This document shows positions 37,629 through 45,949 of a DNA stretch of 64,000 nt, in pieces. How positions within the stretch are numbered: the stretch's first letter is position 1; each line of letters starts with the position of its first letter. A program made the translations under genes and the position numbers. The notes beneath the pieces are model-generated. The model was not told where the DNA came from and ran no database searches. It saw nothing but the letters and a program-made list of their open reading frames with translations. Origin of the DNA: Promethearchaeota archaeon (GTDB lineage: Archaea; Asgardarchaeota; Lokiarchaeia; Sigynarchaeales; SOKP01); the NCBI GenBank assembly GCA_013375495.1, contig JABXKC010000011.1, positions 1-64,000 of the forward strand. Reading direction: 5' to 3'.

Positions 37629-38494
37629 TTTTTTCCCAATATTTCAATAATTTTCTCTTTCATTAAATTTATATTTGGTTTTTTATCTGTCCACCATTCA
37701 AATGCTAACGCCCCCTGATTAATAAACATATCAATCCCATTCAAAGTTCTGCACCCAATTTCACTAGCATCTTTTAAAAATTGAGTTTTGAGAGGATTGT
37801 ATATGATATCATATACAAATAAATGTTCCATTAATATTTCCTTAGATAATGGTGTTTTTTTTACATCTGGATACATACCAATAGGAGTTGTATTAATCAA
37901 TATATCTACATCATTTGTCAAGCTCTTCAGCGTTTCTTTACTCAAATCTTTTCCTGTGGCTGTAATCTTCATTTTATCTTTTAAATCTTTTGCCAATTCA
38001 ATAGCTCGCTTCTTTGTCCTATTACAAATAAATATCTCGTCTATTTCATCGGACAACGCAAAGCTAATCGCTCTAGCAGCCCCTCCTGCCCCTAGAATTA
38101 CTACTTTCTTACCTTTAATATTATATCCCGCATCGATTAAGGCTTTTTTAGCCCCAAATGCGTCTGTGTTTTTTCCTATTAAAATTCCGTTTAAATTTTT
38201 AACAGTATTAACAGCACCAATGTTTTCAGCAAGAGGATCGATTTGATCTAAATATTGCATAATCGTTTCTTTGTGTGGAATGGTGACATTTATCCCTTTC
38301 ATATCATGCTTCTTAAATCCTAACATTGCTTTTTCAAGGTCCTCTGGTGGAACATCAAAGGCTAAGTAAATGTAATCTAGAGATAACTCTTTAAGTGCAG
38401 CATTATGCATTACTGGGCTCATGCTATGTTCGATTGGATGACCAATTACACACAGAACCTTAATCCCAGCTTTTATTTGCGGATTATTCAGCAT
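37625..38494 (-). CDS. aroE: Shikimate dehydrogenase
   Basis: A 289-residue NADP-dependent shikimate dehydrogenase. HPIEHSMSPVMHNAAL near 18-33 binds shikimate, GINVTIPHKETIM holds the catalytic lysine, NTDAFGAKKAL follows, and the dinucleotide fold has VVILGAGGAARAI. The C-terminal DMFINQGALAFEWW is typical. It is followed by tyrA with a 4-bp overlap. Together with shikimate kinase at 39220 and AroD at 47281 it supports an intact aromatic pathway. Confidence 0.94.
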   Translation of the reverse strand: MLNNPQIKAGIKVLCVIGHPIEHSMSPVMHNAALKELSLDYIYLAFDVPPEDLEKAMLGFKKHDMKGINVTIPHKETIMQYLDQIDPLAENIGAVNTVKNLNGILIGKNTDAFGAKKALIDAGYNIKGKKVVILGAGGAARAISFALSDEIDEIFICNRTKKRAIELAKDLKDKMKITATGKDLSKETLKSLTNDVDILINTTPIGMYPDVKKTPLSKEILMEHLFVYDIIYNPLKTQFLKDASEIGCRTLNGIDMFINQGALAFEWWTDKKPNINLMKEKIIEILGKK

Positions 38495-38602
38495 GCTTTT
38501 ACAATAATTATTAAATTTGAAACTATTAATATGTTTAAGAATTAGATTAATTTATAATTATTTAGCTATAAGCAGAAAACACATAAAAGATGATATTAAA
38601 AT

Positions 38603-39154
38603 ATGAATAAGGTTTCTCTCAGTACCGGAATTTCAACATTTCCTATGCCTGCCGCAGTTATATCTGTAGGGATTGGTGACGAAGCGAATTTAATTACTCT
38701 CGCTTATGTTGGTAAAGTTTGTTTAAATCCTCCAATTATAGCAATTTCAATGCAACCAAAGCGCCATTCTTACAAATTAATTGAAAAACATGGAGAGTTT
38801 GTAATTAATTACCCCACAAAAAACCAATTAAAAGAAATGGATTATTGTGGGACGCGTTCGGGAAGAGATGTAAATAAATGGAAAGAGTTAAACCTGACTA
38901 AAGAACAAGGAACAATAGTTCAAGTCCCTATGGTCAAAGAATTTCCATGGAATATGGAATGCAAGGTTATTAAACGCATAGAATTAGGCTCTCACATATG
39001 TTATCTTGGAGAAGTTGTTGCAACACACTCTGATGCGCAATTTGTTTCAAATGGAAGATTAGATCCTGAAAAATTCAATTGTTTCGCCTATATTAATGGA
39101 AATTACATAGGATTGGAGAAAGGCGTTTTAGAAACGCATGGATTTTCAATTTAA
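38603..39154 (+). CDS. Flavin reductase family protein
   Basis: A 183-residue FMN-binding split-barrel protein. The fold is visible from VSLSTGISTFPMPAAVISVGIGDEANLITLAYVGKVCLNPPI, a typical start of flavin reductase-like proteins, through the IAISMQPKRHSYKLI segment and the GEFVINYP strand. Related proteins reduce flavin with NAD(P)H or bind FMN as electron carriers. It lies divergently from aroE and upstream of shikimate kinase; no functional link to the aromatic pathway is evident. Confidence 0.85.
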   Translation: MNKVSLSTGISTFPMPAAVISVGIGDEANLITLAYVGKVCLNPPIIAISMQPKRHSYKLIEKHGEFVINYPTKNQLKEMDYCGTRSGRDVNKWKELNLTKEQGTIVQVPMVKEFPWNMECKVIKRIELGSHICYLGEVVATHSDAQFVSNGRLDPEKFNCFAYINGNYIGLEKGVLETHGFSI

Positions 39155-39219
39155 CAATATAGTTTTTCTATTTTTCTAAAATTGAGCACATTACATTAAA
39201 ACGATATTGGGTCGAAAGC

Positions 39220-39747
39220 ATGACAAAGGATTCCATCGCTTTAATCGGGTTTATGGCAACGGGTAAGTCTACAGCAGGAAAAGCATTAAAGGATCGCTTA
39301 GGAAAAGATTATAAATTCATAGAGACCGATCAAATTATCATAGAGATAGCTGGAAAGTCAATCCCCAAAATTTTTGCGGAAGATGGTGAAGCAAAGTTCA
39401 GAGATTATGAGATTGAAGCGTGTAAGAAAGTCGCTCAGTTATCTAAATCGATTATATCTTGTGGAGGAGGAGTTGTTTTAAACAAAACTAATATTGAAAT
39501 ATTAAAGCAGTCCTGCCACATAGTTTTATTAACAGCAACTCCTGAGGTAATCTATAGTAGAGCGATGAGTGAAGGAAAAGAACATAGACCAATCATAAAC
39601 AAAAAAGATCCCTTTAAAGAAATAGAAAAAGTTTTACATTACAGAGAATCTTATTACAATTCTTCAGCAGAGATCATTATCGATACTACAGAAAAATCAA
39701 TTGAGAGGATTGTTGAGGAAATTCTCAAGCAAACTAAACTTTGCTAG
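39220..39747 (+). CDS. aroK: Shikimate kinase, bacterial NMP-kinase type
   Basis: A 175-residue P-loop shikimate kinase. Walker A is GFMATGKST (10-18), the shikimate-binding aspartate in FIETDQIIIE, the arginine and glycines in FRDYEIEAC and SCGGGVVL, and the lid EHRPII. This is the bacterial/eukaryotic AroK fold. Most archaea instead use an unrelated GHMP-family shikimate kinase, so the gene was probably acquired or retained independently. It lies near aroE and tyrA but on the opposite strand. Confidence 0.9.
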   Translation: MTKDSIALIGFMATGKSTAGKALKDRLGKDYKFIETDQIIIEIAGKSIPKIFAEDGEAKFRDYEIEACKKVAQLSKSIISCGGGVVLNKTNIEILKQSCHIVLLTATPEVIYSRAMSEGKEHRPIINKKDPFKEIEKVLHYRESYYNSSAEIIIDTTEKSIERIVEEILKQTKLC

Positions 39748-39749
39748 AA

Positions 39750-39765
39750 AGAAAAAAGAAAAAAA
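39750..39765 (-). terminator. T-rich terminator of the 7TM gene
   Basis: On the minus strand two thymine runs separated by cytosine follow the stop of the gene at 39784-40533. Confidence 0.4.
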
Positions 39766-39783
39766 TTGTTTTAATTCATTTAA

Positions 39784-40533
39784 TTATTTTTCAATCCTAT
39801 CCACGAGCCATTTTGGCATAACTAATGACAGATAAGTAAAAACAAAGAACAAGATCGCGAAGATCCAAGCAATGTAAACGAATTCAGAATATCCAAGATG
39901 ATCAGTAAGAGTAATAAGTAAGGTGTCAAAAACAAACATAAGAAAGAAAGCGATCATAGAAATCATAGACAAAAATAAAAGTGTTAAACCTGCTTTTGCT
40001 TTAGCATCTTGTGTTTGTTTTCTTGCTTTTAAACAAAATACCGCGATGAAGATATAAACAATATATGAATAAAGGATGACAGAAAGCGTTGTATAGAGCC
40101 GGATGTTTAATTGCCCTACATAGTCTTCAGGGGGGACGCCCCACCAGTTCCAAGGAAGGAATAAGACGATAACTATGACACCTCCAAAAATGGTTAAAGG
40201 AACTAGTGCTTTTTTTCCTTTACTGGTAATTACCTTTGCAAATACAAATAAAAAAATATCTGCTATAATTATCATACAGTAAGCAAATGGTAAAGAAATT
40301 CTATATATTTCTTTAAAGAGGCCTGTTATTACCGCTTCACCTAAACCAATAGTAAGCGCAATTAATGCAACCGTAAGTAATATAAATACGATTGAAAGAT
40401 AGAGCGGGGGATTAACTTTTCTCTCTCTCCACTTCTTAATCATCAAAATTGTCATAACGATACTGAAAACAATAAGACCAATATAATAGAAGAATATTGG
40501 CAAAATATTGTTATTAAATGGTGTATATGTCAT
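39784..40533 (-). CDS. Seven-helix membrane protein of unknown function
   Basis: A 249-residue protein with seven evenly spaced hydrophobic segments (about residues 10-31, 44-66, 76-101, 110-128, 150-170, 183-205 and 215-240) and short, positively charged loops. The layout resembles sensor-type 7TM domains, but no histidine-kinase or other effector domain follows and no rhodopsin lysine is evident. No family is recognised. It is transcribed alone, divergently from the longin-like gene. Confidence 0.65.
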   Translation of the reverse strand: MTYTPFNNNILPIFFYYIGLIVFSIVMTILMIKKWRERKVNPPLYLSIVFILLTVALIALTIGLGEAVITGLFKEIYRISLPFAYCMIIIADIFLFVFAKVITSKGKKALVPLTIFGGVIVIVLFLPWNWWGVPPEDYVGQLNIRLYTTLSVILYSYIVYIFIAVFCLKARKQTQDAKAKAGLTLLFLSMISMIAFFLMFVFDTLLITLTDHLGYSEFVYIAWIFAILFFVFTYLSLVMPKWLVDRIEK

Positions 40534-40681
40534 AAAAATAATATCAAAATATTCTTTTATAAACCTTTAGAGTTTAATTTATTTGAATTTTTAAATATTT
40601 TGAAAAAACTTAATAATTATTATAAGATAATAATTATAGTCGGCATTCGATTAAATCAATAAAACCTTCAAGTGTTGTTTT

Positions 40682-41101
40682 TTGGCTTCAAATAAAATTC
40701 TACGAGACATGTGGATTGTGTCAGAAGGAGGATTAGTTGTATTTAGTAGAGTTTACGAAAAGACCTTAGATGAACAACTTTTTGGAGCCTTACTGACAGC
40801 ATTAAATTCTTTTGCTGAAGAAATTGCTCATGATGGGTTATCCAATTTTGAATTGAGCGATATACGCTTCACTATATTAAAAAAAGCTCATTTTATCTTT
40901 ATTGCAAATTCTGATAAAAAAATTAAACCTAAAAGAGTTCTTCAAGAATTGAAGGACGTAATGGAAAAGTTTTTTACAGTATACTCTAAAGAAACTATAG
41001 ATAATTGGGATAATGATATATCTACATTTTCAAATTTCGACGAAGAAATTGAAGATTCTTTAGATGACCCGATAAAAAAAATGGAAAAGGCATTTTGGTA
41101 A
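40682..41101 (+). CDS. Longin-domain-like protein
   Basis: A 139-residue protein whose first 115 residues follow the longin pattern: a short N-terminal strand (DMWIVSEGGLVVFSRVY), a long helix (LFGALLTALNSFAEEIA), strands around ELSDIRFTILKKAHFIFIANSD, and a second helix (PKRVLQELKDVMEKFFTVYS). The tail is acidic. Longin domains occur in eukaryotic trafficking adaptors and SNAREs and are known from Asgard archaea. Roadblock/LC7 is a structurally similar alternative. AGTG lies seven bases before the TTG start. Confidence 0.65.
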   Translation: MASNKILRDMWIVSEGGLVVFSRVYEKTLDEQLFGALLTALNSFAEEIAHDGLSNFELSDIRFTILKKAHFIFIANSDKKIKPKRVLQELKDVMEKFFTVYSKETIDNWDNDISTFSNFDEEIEDSLDDPIKKMEKAFW

Positions 41102-41509
41102 TTTTATGAAATTTGAAGCCTGGAAAAAATATTATAAAGTAGTATATATTTAATCCAACTATTAACCCTTGATCTTAAAATCAGCCAGATTTTATGCTTT
41201 TTTTATTATATCCACGGTTAGTAGTATTTTTATCTAATTATATCTTATAATGTTCGCCAGGGTTTTGAATATTATTATATTTTAAGTCTTTATTTGGTTT
41301 TGGCTATGAAAGGCGGGCTTTGTAAAGTAAAGTCCATTTTTTAAGGTAAGAAAGGATTTTAACGAAGCTCTGTTGCATAAAGTTTAAATATTAATGATGT
41401 CTATCTTTAGTTGTGAACTCTGTGAGATAAAGTGGAGCAGAGTTAGAGAGGAAAGCTTTGATTCTTAAATTAAAAATTATTTAATTTAGGATAAAACAAA
41501 AAAAAAGAG
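41102..41509. other. Gene-free 408-bp leader of the membrane/ABC operon
   Basis: No coding frame is visible. The left half is AT-rich and featureless. The right half holds three 17-bp repeats at 50-bp intervals (separate entry), a TATA-like TTTAAATA at 41383-41390, a weak hairpin near 41315-41335 followed by T's that might end the upstream longin transcript, and a 7-bp inverted repeat AACTCTG/CAGAGTT at 41416-41444. Confidence 0.6.
41317..41433 (+). repeat. Three 17-bp dyads spaced exactly 50 bp
   Basis: The copies are GCTTTGTAAAGTAAAGT (41317-41333), GCTCTGTTGCATAAAGT (41367-41383) and ACTCTGTGAGATAAAGT (41417-41433), consensus RCTYTGTNNNRTAAAGT. Each is an imperfect inverted repeat of ACTYT and AAAGT. 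The middle copy abuts TTTAAATA, a likely TATA box. They are plausibly operators for the winged-helix regulator encoded at the end of the operon, or part of a structured leader RNA. Confidence 0.55.
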
Positions 41510-41758
41510 ATGAAAAATATGGATAAATACCAAAAAATGATCATTGGAATTTTGATCGGAGCAGTTTCTATAGCATTGATATATGTTTTCGTTGCTTTTA
41601 ATGGATCTGGAGCCGGAGGATATGGTTCTGATGATACTGGCTTTCCTTTTTATATCTTTTTCCCAAGCTGGGTGGTGATTTTTGTTCCGATCATAGCCCG
41701 TCAAAGACAGGAAGAAAAAAGTAAAGAGGAAGAATTAAGAAATCGATACGAGGAATGA
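41510..41758 (+). CDS. Small two-helix membrane protein
   Basis: An 82-residue protein with hydrophobic segments at about 9-30 and 46-63, separated by a glycine-rich loop, and ending in a charged helix (RQRQEEKSKEEELRNRYEE). It is the first gene of the run 41510-46920. A second in-frame ATG three codons later is equally possible as start. No family is recognised; position suggests an accessory of the ABC transporter module. Confidence 0.6.
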   Translation: MKNMDKYQKMIIGILIGAVSIALIYVFVAFNGSGAGGYGSDDTGFPFYIFFPSWVVIFVPIIARQRQEEKSKEEELRNRYEE

Positions 41759-41764
41759 AAAGAA

Positions 41765-41956
41765 ATGTATCTTAAGAAGAAAAAAGAAGGATTGTTTATT
41801 ATTGGTATTGTTTCATTAATGATATCTTTTTTATTAGATTTGCTTGCTGGAGATTTTCCGTTGATTGATTTTCTTAAGGGTCTATTTACTGGGATTTCTT
41901 TAGTTACGAATCTAGGATATTTGTTCAAATTAAGATTAGATAAAAATCAAATTTAA
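41765..41956 (+). CDS. Small two-helix membrane protein
   Basis: A 63-residue protein with two hydrophobic segments (about 9-29 and 38-54) and basic ends. It lies 6 bp after the previous small membrane-protein gene and 33 bp before the ABC ATPase gene, so it belongs to the same transcript. No similarity is recognised. It may be a transporter accessory peptide or a short member of the adjacent membrane-protein set. Confidence 0.55.
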   Translation: MYLKKKKEGLFIIGIVSLMISFLLDLLAGDFPLIDFLKGLFTGISLVTNLGYLFKLRLDKNQI

Positions 41957-41989
41957 AACAATATAAAAAAAAGAGTTGATGAAAAAAAA

Positions 41990-42829
41990 ATGACTGAAAG
42001 TTATGCGATATTGAGTAATGATCTTACCAAAAAGTTCGGTAATGTTCTTGCGGTTAATAAACTTAGCTTAAAAATTCCATATGGTAAGACTTATGGATTG
42101 TTAGGTCCAAATGGAGCGGGTAAAACCACAACTATAAGGATGCTTAACGCAATTATATCAAAAACTTCTGGTAACGCTTCAGTTGGCGGTTATGATTTAC
42201 TAACTCAAAACGAGGATATCCGAAGGATTTGTGGGTTTTTACCTGAGTCACCTGGTTTATATTCTAAACTTACAGCAAAGGAATTTTTAGAGTTTATTGG
42301 CGAGTTATATTACTTGCCAAAGGATGTAATATCCGCTCGCATTGACGAATTGTTAGAACTTTTTGATTTAGAGGGTAGAGAGAACGATCTTTTAGAAGGT
42401 TATTCCAGGGGTATGAAGCAGAAAGTCTGTTTATGTGCGGCTTTAATCCAAGATCCTGAAATAATCTTTTTGGATGAACCAACATCCAATTTAGATCCTG
42501 CTGCTGCCAGAATGGTAAAAAACCTTATTTCAGAACTCGCCAATAAAGCAGATAAGACTATTTTTATTTGCACCCACCTTCTCGATTCAGCCGAACAGCT
42601 ATGTGACATAATTGGTATTATTGTTGACGGTAAGCTTGAAATTGAAGGGACCCCACAAGAAATAATTGAATCTGTAGGTGCTAAAAATTTAGAAGATGCA
42701 TATTTAAAGATTACCGGAGCGTCTCACATAGACGATTTGTTAGCATGGAGAGAGGAAAACTCAATAAAGCATGAAGTTAAAAACAAAAAGCAGAGGAAAA
42801 AAAAAAGAAAATACAAAAATTCGAGGTAG
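41990..42829 (+). CDS. ABC-2-type transporter ATP-binding protein
   Basis: A 279-residue ATPase with Walker A GPNGAGKTT near residue 39, a Q-loop region LPESPG, signature EGYSRGMKQKVCL near 141, and Walker B IIFLDEPTSNLDP. The length and C-terminal basic tail (QRKKKRKYKN) match CcmA/ABC-2 exporter ATPases. It would energise the permease encoded 8 bp downstream. The substrate is unknown; small peptides, lipids or antibiotics are typical for this class. Confidence 0.93.
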   Translation: MTESYAILSNDLTKKFGNVLAVNKLSLKIPYGKTYGLLGPNGAGKTTTIRMLNAIISKTSGNASVGGYDLLTQNEDIRRICGFLPESPGLYSKLTAKEFLEFIGELYYLPKDVISARIDELLELFDLEGRENDLLEGYSRGMKQKVCLCAALIQDPEIIFLDEPTSNLDPAAARMVKNLISELANKADKTIFICTHLLDSAEQLCDIIGIIVDGKLEIEGTPQEIIESVGAKNLEDAYLKITGASHIDDLLAWREENSIKHEVKNKKQRKKKRKYKNSR

Positions 42830-42836
42830 ATTTTAA

Positions 42837-44516
42837 ATGACTTTATTAACAACTGAAAAAGAGTTGGAAGCATCTGGAAACAATTTAGTGCAGAAGCCAA
42901 TAACAGAATTGAAATATAAAAAAAAAAGTCTATGGAAAGTTATCGCAAAGAACGAGATAAGAATCAGGACAAGCAGTTTTCGAAACCATCGAAAATCGTT
43001 TTTTATAATTCTATATGCTTTATTATTTTTATGGGCGTTTGTAATCGCTCCCTTCATATTTGACATGTTTATGCCGACTTTAGCAGCTCAATATTCAACC
43101 ATTTTTAAACCTGTTATAGCAATTCTTATAGAGTCTTTCTTGATGACATTTTTTTTAATTTTAGTAATGTATCCCTTAAACAATGTCTATAGAGAGATGG
43201 AAGTTGGCTTTAAGGAATCTTTGTTAGCGACTCCTGTTAAACCTAACGATATTTTCTTAGGTGAATTCTTAGGAAAAGCTCCTATATATACTATGGCGGT
43301 CCTAATCTTAGCCCCAATTATAGTAGGAATGATAAATCCACTCATAGATTTAACAATTGTACAATACATTGTAATTTATGCTTGTGTTTTTGGTGTTGTC
43401 TATTTTGCTAATCTAGTTGGATCTATACTTGCTAGTTGGTTTGAACATAAGATTTCTAAAAGTGAAAAAGCAAGGGATTTAGGAAAGGCATTAATATTGG
43501 TTTTCACGATTGCAATGATTGTAATAATGTATGCTGTAATGTTTTTCCTTAACGAACTTTTGGCAAACCCAGAGTTGAAAAATTGGTTAGCATTCTATCC
43601 CTCACTGTGGTTTTCAAATATAATTTTATATAGCATTGATCCCGTTTTACTTGACACGTTTGTTTTAAACATCTGGATAAATCTATTATTGGCAGTAAGC
43701 GTCCCACTAGTAATTTTATATATATCTTACAAAAAAGCGATGTCTTTTTACACCTTAGAAGGCGGTATCGAAAAAAGCAGCACCACGATTATAGAACACG
43801 AAAGTTCATTCTATAAAATTGTAAGGAAAGCAACAGGTCGAAAATGGGCTGGTTTAGTTGTTATGCAGCTAAAAAGATTTTTACGTAAGAAAGCAAACTA
43901 CGCTAGAATTGTCTATGTAGTCGGACTTCTTGGATTTATGACCTGGTTTATAGCAGCAAATACATCAGATATTTTCGGTATATCGTTTGGAACGACCATA
44001 TTAATCGCTATTGGAGGAGGGATCGGAAGCATGATGCTTGGACACCTTGGTTTTGTAGATTCGAAGGATTTAATCTGGGTTTATAAAAGATCCCCAAGAG
44101 GAATAAAAGGTTTAGTTTATTCGTACTTGCTTACCATGTTTATTTTAAACATATTTATTGCGGCGTCCATTTCGATTATATTCAATATAGTTGCAAACCT
44201 CGATATCGTTAACACAATTATATTCTTTATAGAATTTTTGATATTTTCACAGATAACCATGTGTCAAGCTATGGGAATTGAATGTATATCCCCGGCTTAT
44301 GGAGAAAAAGATTCAAACATGAAAAGTAACGCTATGATTTCTATGCTTCTCTTACAACCGTTAATTTTCCTACCTATAATGATGCTGATATTCATTGACA
44401 TAGATTCTTGGACTATAAAAATGTTAATCTCACATGGCGTACTCTTCCTCTACAACTTTGCAGCAAGCATTCCATTGCTAATATTTGGCATGAAAAAATT
44501 AAATAAAATAGAATAA
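42837..44516 (+). CDS. ABC-2-type permease
   Basis: A 559-residue polytopic membrane protein with roughly twelve hydrophobic segments in two halves. The motif KESLLATPVKPNDIFLGEFLGK near residues 125-146 resembles the ABC-2 permease coupling region. It follows the ATPase gene with 7 bp between them and a GAGGT site. A single chain of this length may contain both transmembrane halves, so the transporter could be one permease with two ATPases. A T-rich terminator follows at 44535-44557, yet three related membrane genes continue on the same strand. Confidence 0.85.
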   Translation: MTLLTTEKELEASGNNLVQKPITELKYKKKSLWKVIAKNEIRIRTSSFRNHRKSFFIILYALLFLWAFVIAPFIFDMFMPTLAAQYSTIFKPVIAILIESFLMTFFLILVMYPLNNVYREMEVGFKESLLATPVKPNDIFLGEFLGKAPIYTMAVLILAPIIVGMINPLIDLTIVQYIVIYACVFGVVYFANLVGSILASWFEHKISKSEKARDLGKALILVFTIAMIVIMYAVMFFLNELLANPELKNWLAFYPSLWFSNIILYSIDPVLLDTFVLNIWINLLLAVSVPLVILYISYKKAMSFYTLEGGIEKSSTTIIEHESSFYKIVRKATGRKWAGLVVMQLKRFLRKKANYARIVYVVGLLGFMTWFIAANTSDIFGISFGTTILIAIGGGIGSMMLGHLGFVDSKDLIWVYKRSPRGIKGLVYSYLLTMFILNIFIAASISIIFNIVANLDIVNTIIFFIEFLIFSQITMCQAMGIECISPAYGEKDSNMKSNAMISMLLLQPLIFLPIMMLIFIDIDSWTIKMLISHGVLFLYNFAASIPLLIFGMKKLNKIE

Positions 44517-44534
44517 AAAGAGGTGGACTCAAAA

Positions 44535-44557
44535 CTTTTTTTTATCTATATTTTTTT
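44535..44557 (+). terminator. T-rich terminator after the ABC permease
   Basis: Runs of eight and seven thymines follow the permease stop codon by about 20 bp. It may divide the long module into an ABC part and a second part starting at 44647, or act only partially. Confidence 0.45.
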
Positions 44558-44634
44558 GTTATCAATTACAAAATAAAAACAAATAAATGAAATTATGAGG
44601 TAAGATGTATTGTAATTACTCATTAAAGATGTAA

Positions 44635-44649
44635 GGTGATATTACTATA
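44635..44649 (+). promoter_or_regulatory. GGTG ribosome-binding site with AUA start
   Basis: GGTG at 44635-44638 precedes ATA at 44647 by eight bases. An in-frame TAA lies at 44632-44634 and no ATG, GTG or TTG exists before residue 50. The N-terminus read from ATA aligns without gaps with the GTG-started paralogue at 45933. Confidence 0.7.
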
Positions 44650-45303
44650 AATCAAGAAATTGGACTTGATAAACTTGAAAAAAAAGCGTGGAGAACTACC
44701 TTTGATGATGGAATCTTCGATATATACTTTGGAATTTTAATCGCAAGTTTTGGTCCTAGTACTGCTTTTACTGAAATTTTACCCTTTCCTTTAAATGTCT
44801 TGTTAGGGCCAATTATGATAGGGCTCGGTCTCGCTTTTTTTATTTTAAGCAAAAAATATCTTATTAAACCTCGTATAGGAGTGGTAAAATTTGGTCGTAA
44901 AAGAAAAGTCAGAAAGTTGAGAACAACAATAGTTTTAGCTTTTAATGTAGTGTTTTTATTAATCCTTTTTCTTTTTAATATATCAATTTTTAGAGGAAGT
45001 ATAAATATTCCTTATAATATTGTTGTTCTTCTAGAAGGCTTACTATTTTTAACTGTTCCACTATTCCTTGTGGCTTATTTTATACAGCTTAGTCGCCTAT
45101 ATGTCTATGCTCTTCTATTGGGATCTGGATTTTTTTTAGCAGATATTTCTTCAATTATCGTACCAATCCCTTTTAACTTTTTATTTACATATCTTTTATT
45201 AGGGGGGATTATTATCGTTGTAGGTATTACCTATCTTATTCGATTTATCAAAAAATATCAACTACCTCAGGAGGAGAAGAATAGCGATGGCGGAACACAT
45301 TGA
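44647..45303 (+). CDS. Membrane protein, first of three tandem paralogues (AUA start)
   Basis: A 218-residue membrane protein with six or seven hydrophobic segments. Its N-terminal motif LEKKAWRTTFDDGIFDIYFGIL and the loop KPRIGVVKFGRKRKVR are shared with the two following genes. Starting at ATA, its first 15 residues (MNQEIGLDKLEKKAW) align position for position with MNEQIDLKVLEKRAW of the third paralogue. A start at the first ATG (44800) would remove the conserved N-terminal motif. It overlaps the next gene by 17 bp. Function unknown. Confidence 0.8.
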   Translation: MNQEIGLDKLEKKAWRTTFDDGIFDIYFGILIASFGPSTAFTEILPFPLNVLLGPIMIGLGLAFFILSKKYLIKPRIGVVKFGRKRKVRKLRTTIVLAFNVVFLLILFLFNISIFRGSINIPYNIVVLLEGLLFLTVPLFLVAYFIQLSRLYVYALLLGSGFFLADISSIIVPIPFNFLFTYLLLGGIIIVVGITYLIRFIKKYQLPQEEKNSDGGTH

Positions 45304-45949
45304 TATAAAGGAAATGGAAAAAAAAGCTTGGATTTCTACTTTTCAAGATGGTCTATGGGACATATATTTTGGCTTGCTAATTATGGGGATGGGTTTTTCT
45401 TGGTTGGGGGGATTTTTTGGATTGCCAGAGACATTAAATGTTTTAGTGACTGTTATAGGTTGGGATATTGGAGTATTAGTCATTTTTTTTCTGGGAAAGA
45501 AATATATTACTCGACCCAGGATGGGTTTTGTTAAATTTGGGCAAATACGCAAAAAGCGAAACAAATTATTAGGGCTATTTATAGCCTTGATGGTTGCTTT
45601 TACTTTAATAATTTTTATATTTACATTGCTAGGTATGTTTCAGTTGCATTTACCAGGGTTTATGGTCATGCTGTTGATAGGAGTACTATTTATTACACTG
45701 CCGTTTAGTATAATAGCATATTTCCTGCAATTAAAACGCCTATATATATACGCATTATTAGGAGGTTTTTCTTTATTTACTAGTGAACTACTACTGCCAA
45801 TTATTGGTACACCATATCATGAGATTATACCATTTGGGGGGGTAGGTTTAGTTATTACAATCACAGGACTAACTATTTTTTTTAAGTTTCTGCAAAAATA
45901 TTCAAAAAACGATCCAAGAGGGAAAGAATTAAGTGAACGAACAAATTGA
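45287..45949 (+). CDS. Membrane protein, second tandem paralogue
   Basis: A 220-residue paralogue with MEKKAWISTFQDGLWDIYFG near the N-terminus, a RPRMGFVKFGQIRKKR loop after the second or third helix, and about six membrane segments. It starts inside the end of the previous gene and overlaps the next by 17 bp, an arrangement of strict co-translation. The set of three similar proteins could form a hetero-oligomer, perhaps with the ABC transporter. No named family is recognised. Confidence 0.8.
   Translation: MAEHIDIKEMEKKAWISTFQDGLWDIYFGLLIMGMGFSWLGGFFGLPETLNVLVTVIGWDIGVLVIFFLGKKYITRPRMGFVKFGQIRKKRNKLLGLFIALMVAFTLIIFIFTLLGMFQLHLPGFMVMLLIGVLFITLPFSIIAYFLQLKRLYIYALLGGFSLFTSELLLPIIGTPYHEIIPFGGVGLVITITGLTIFFKFLQKYSKNDPRGKELSERTN

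Noticed and set aside
37788..38246. 152-codon open frame opposite aroE
   Set aside because: It lies wholly antisense to a certain shikimate dehydrogenase gene and has no ribosome-binding site.
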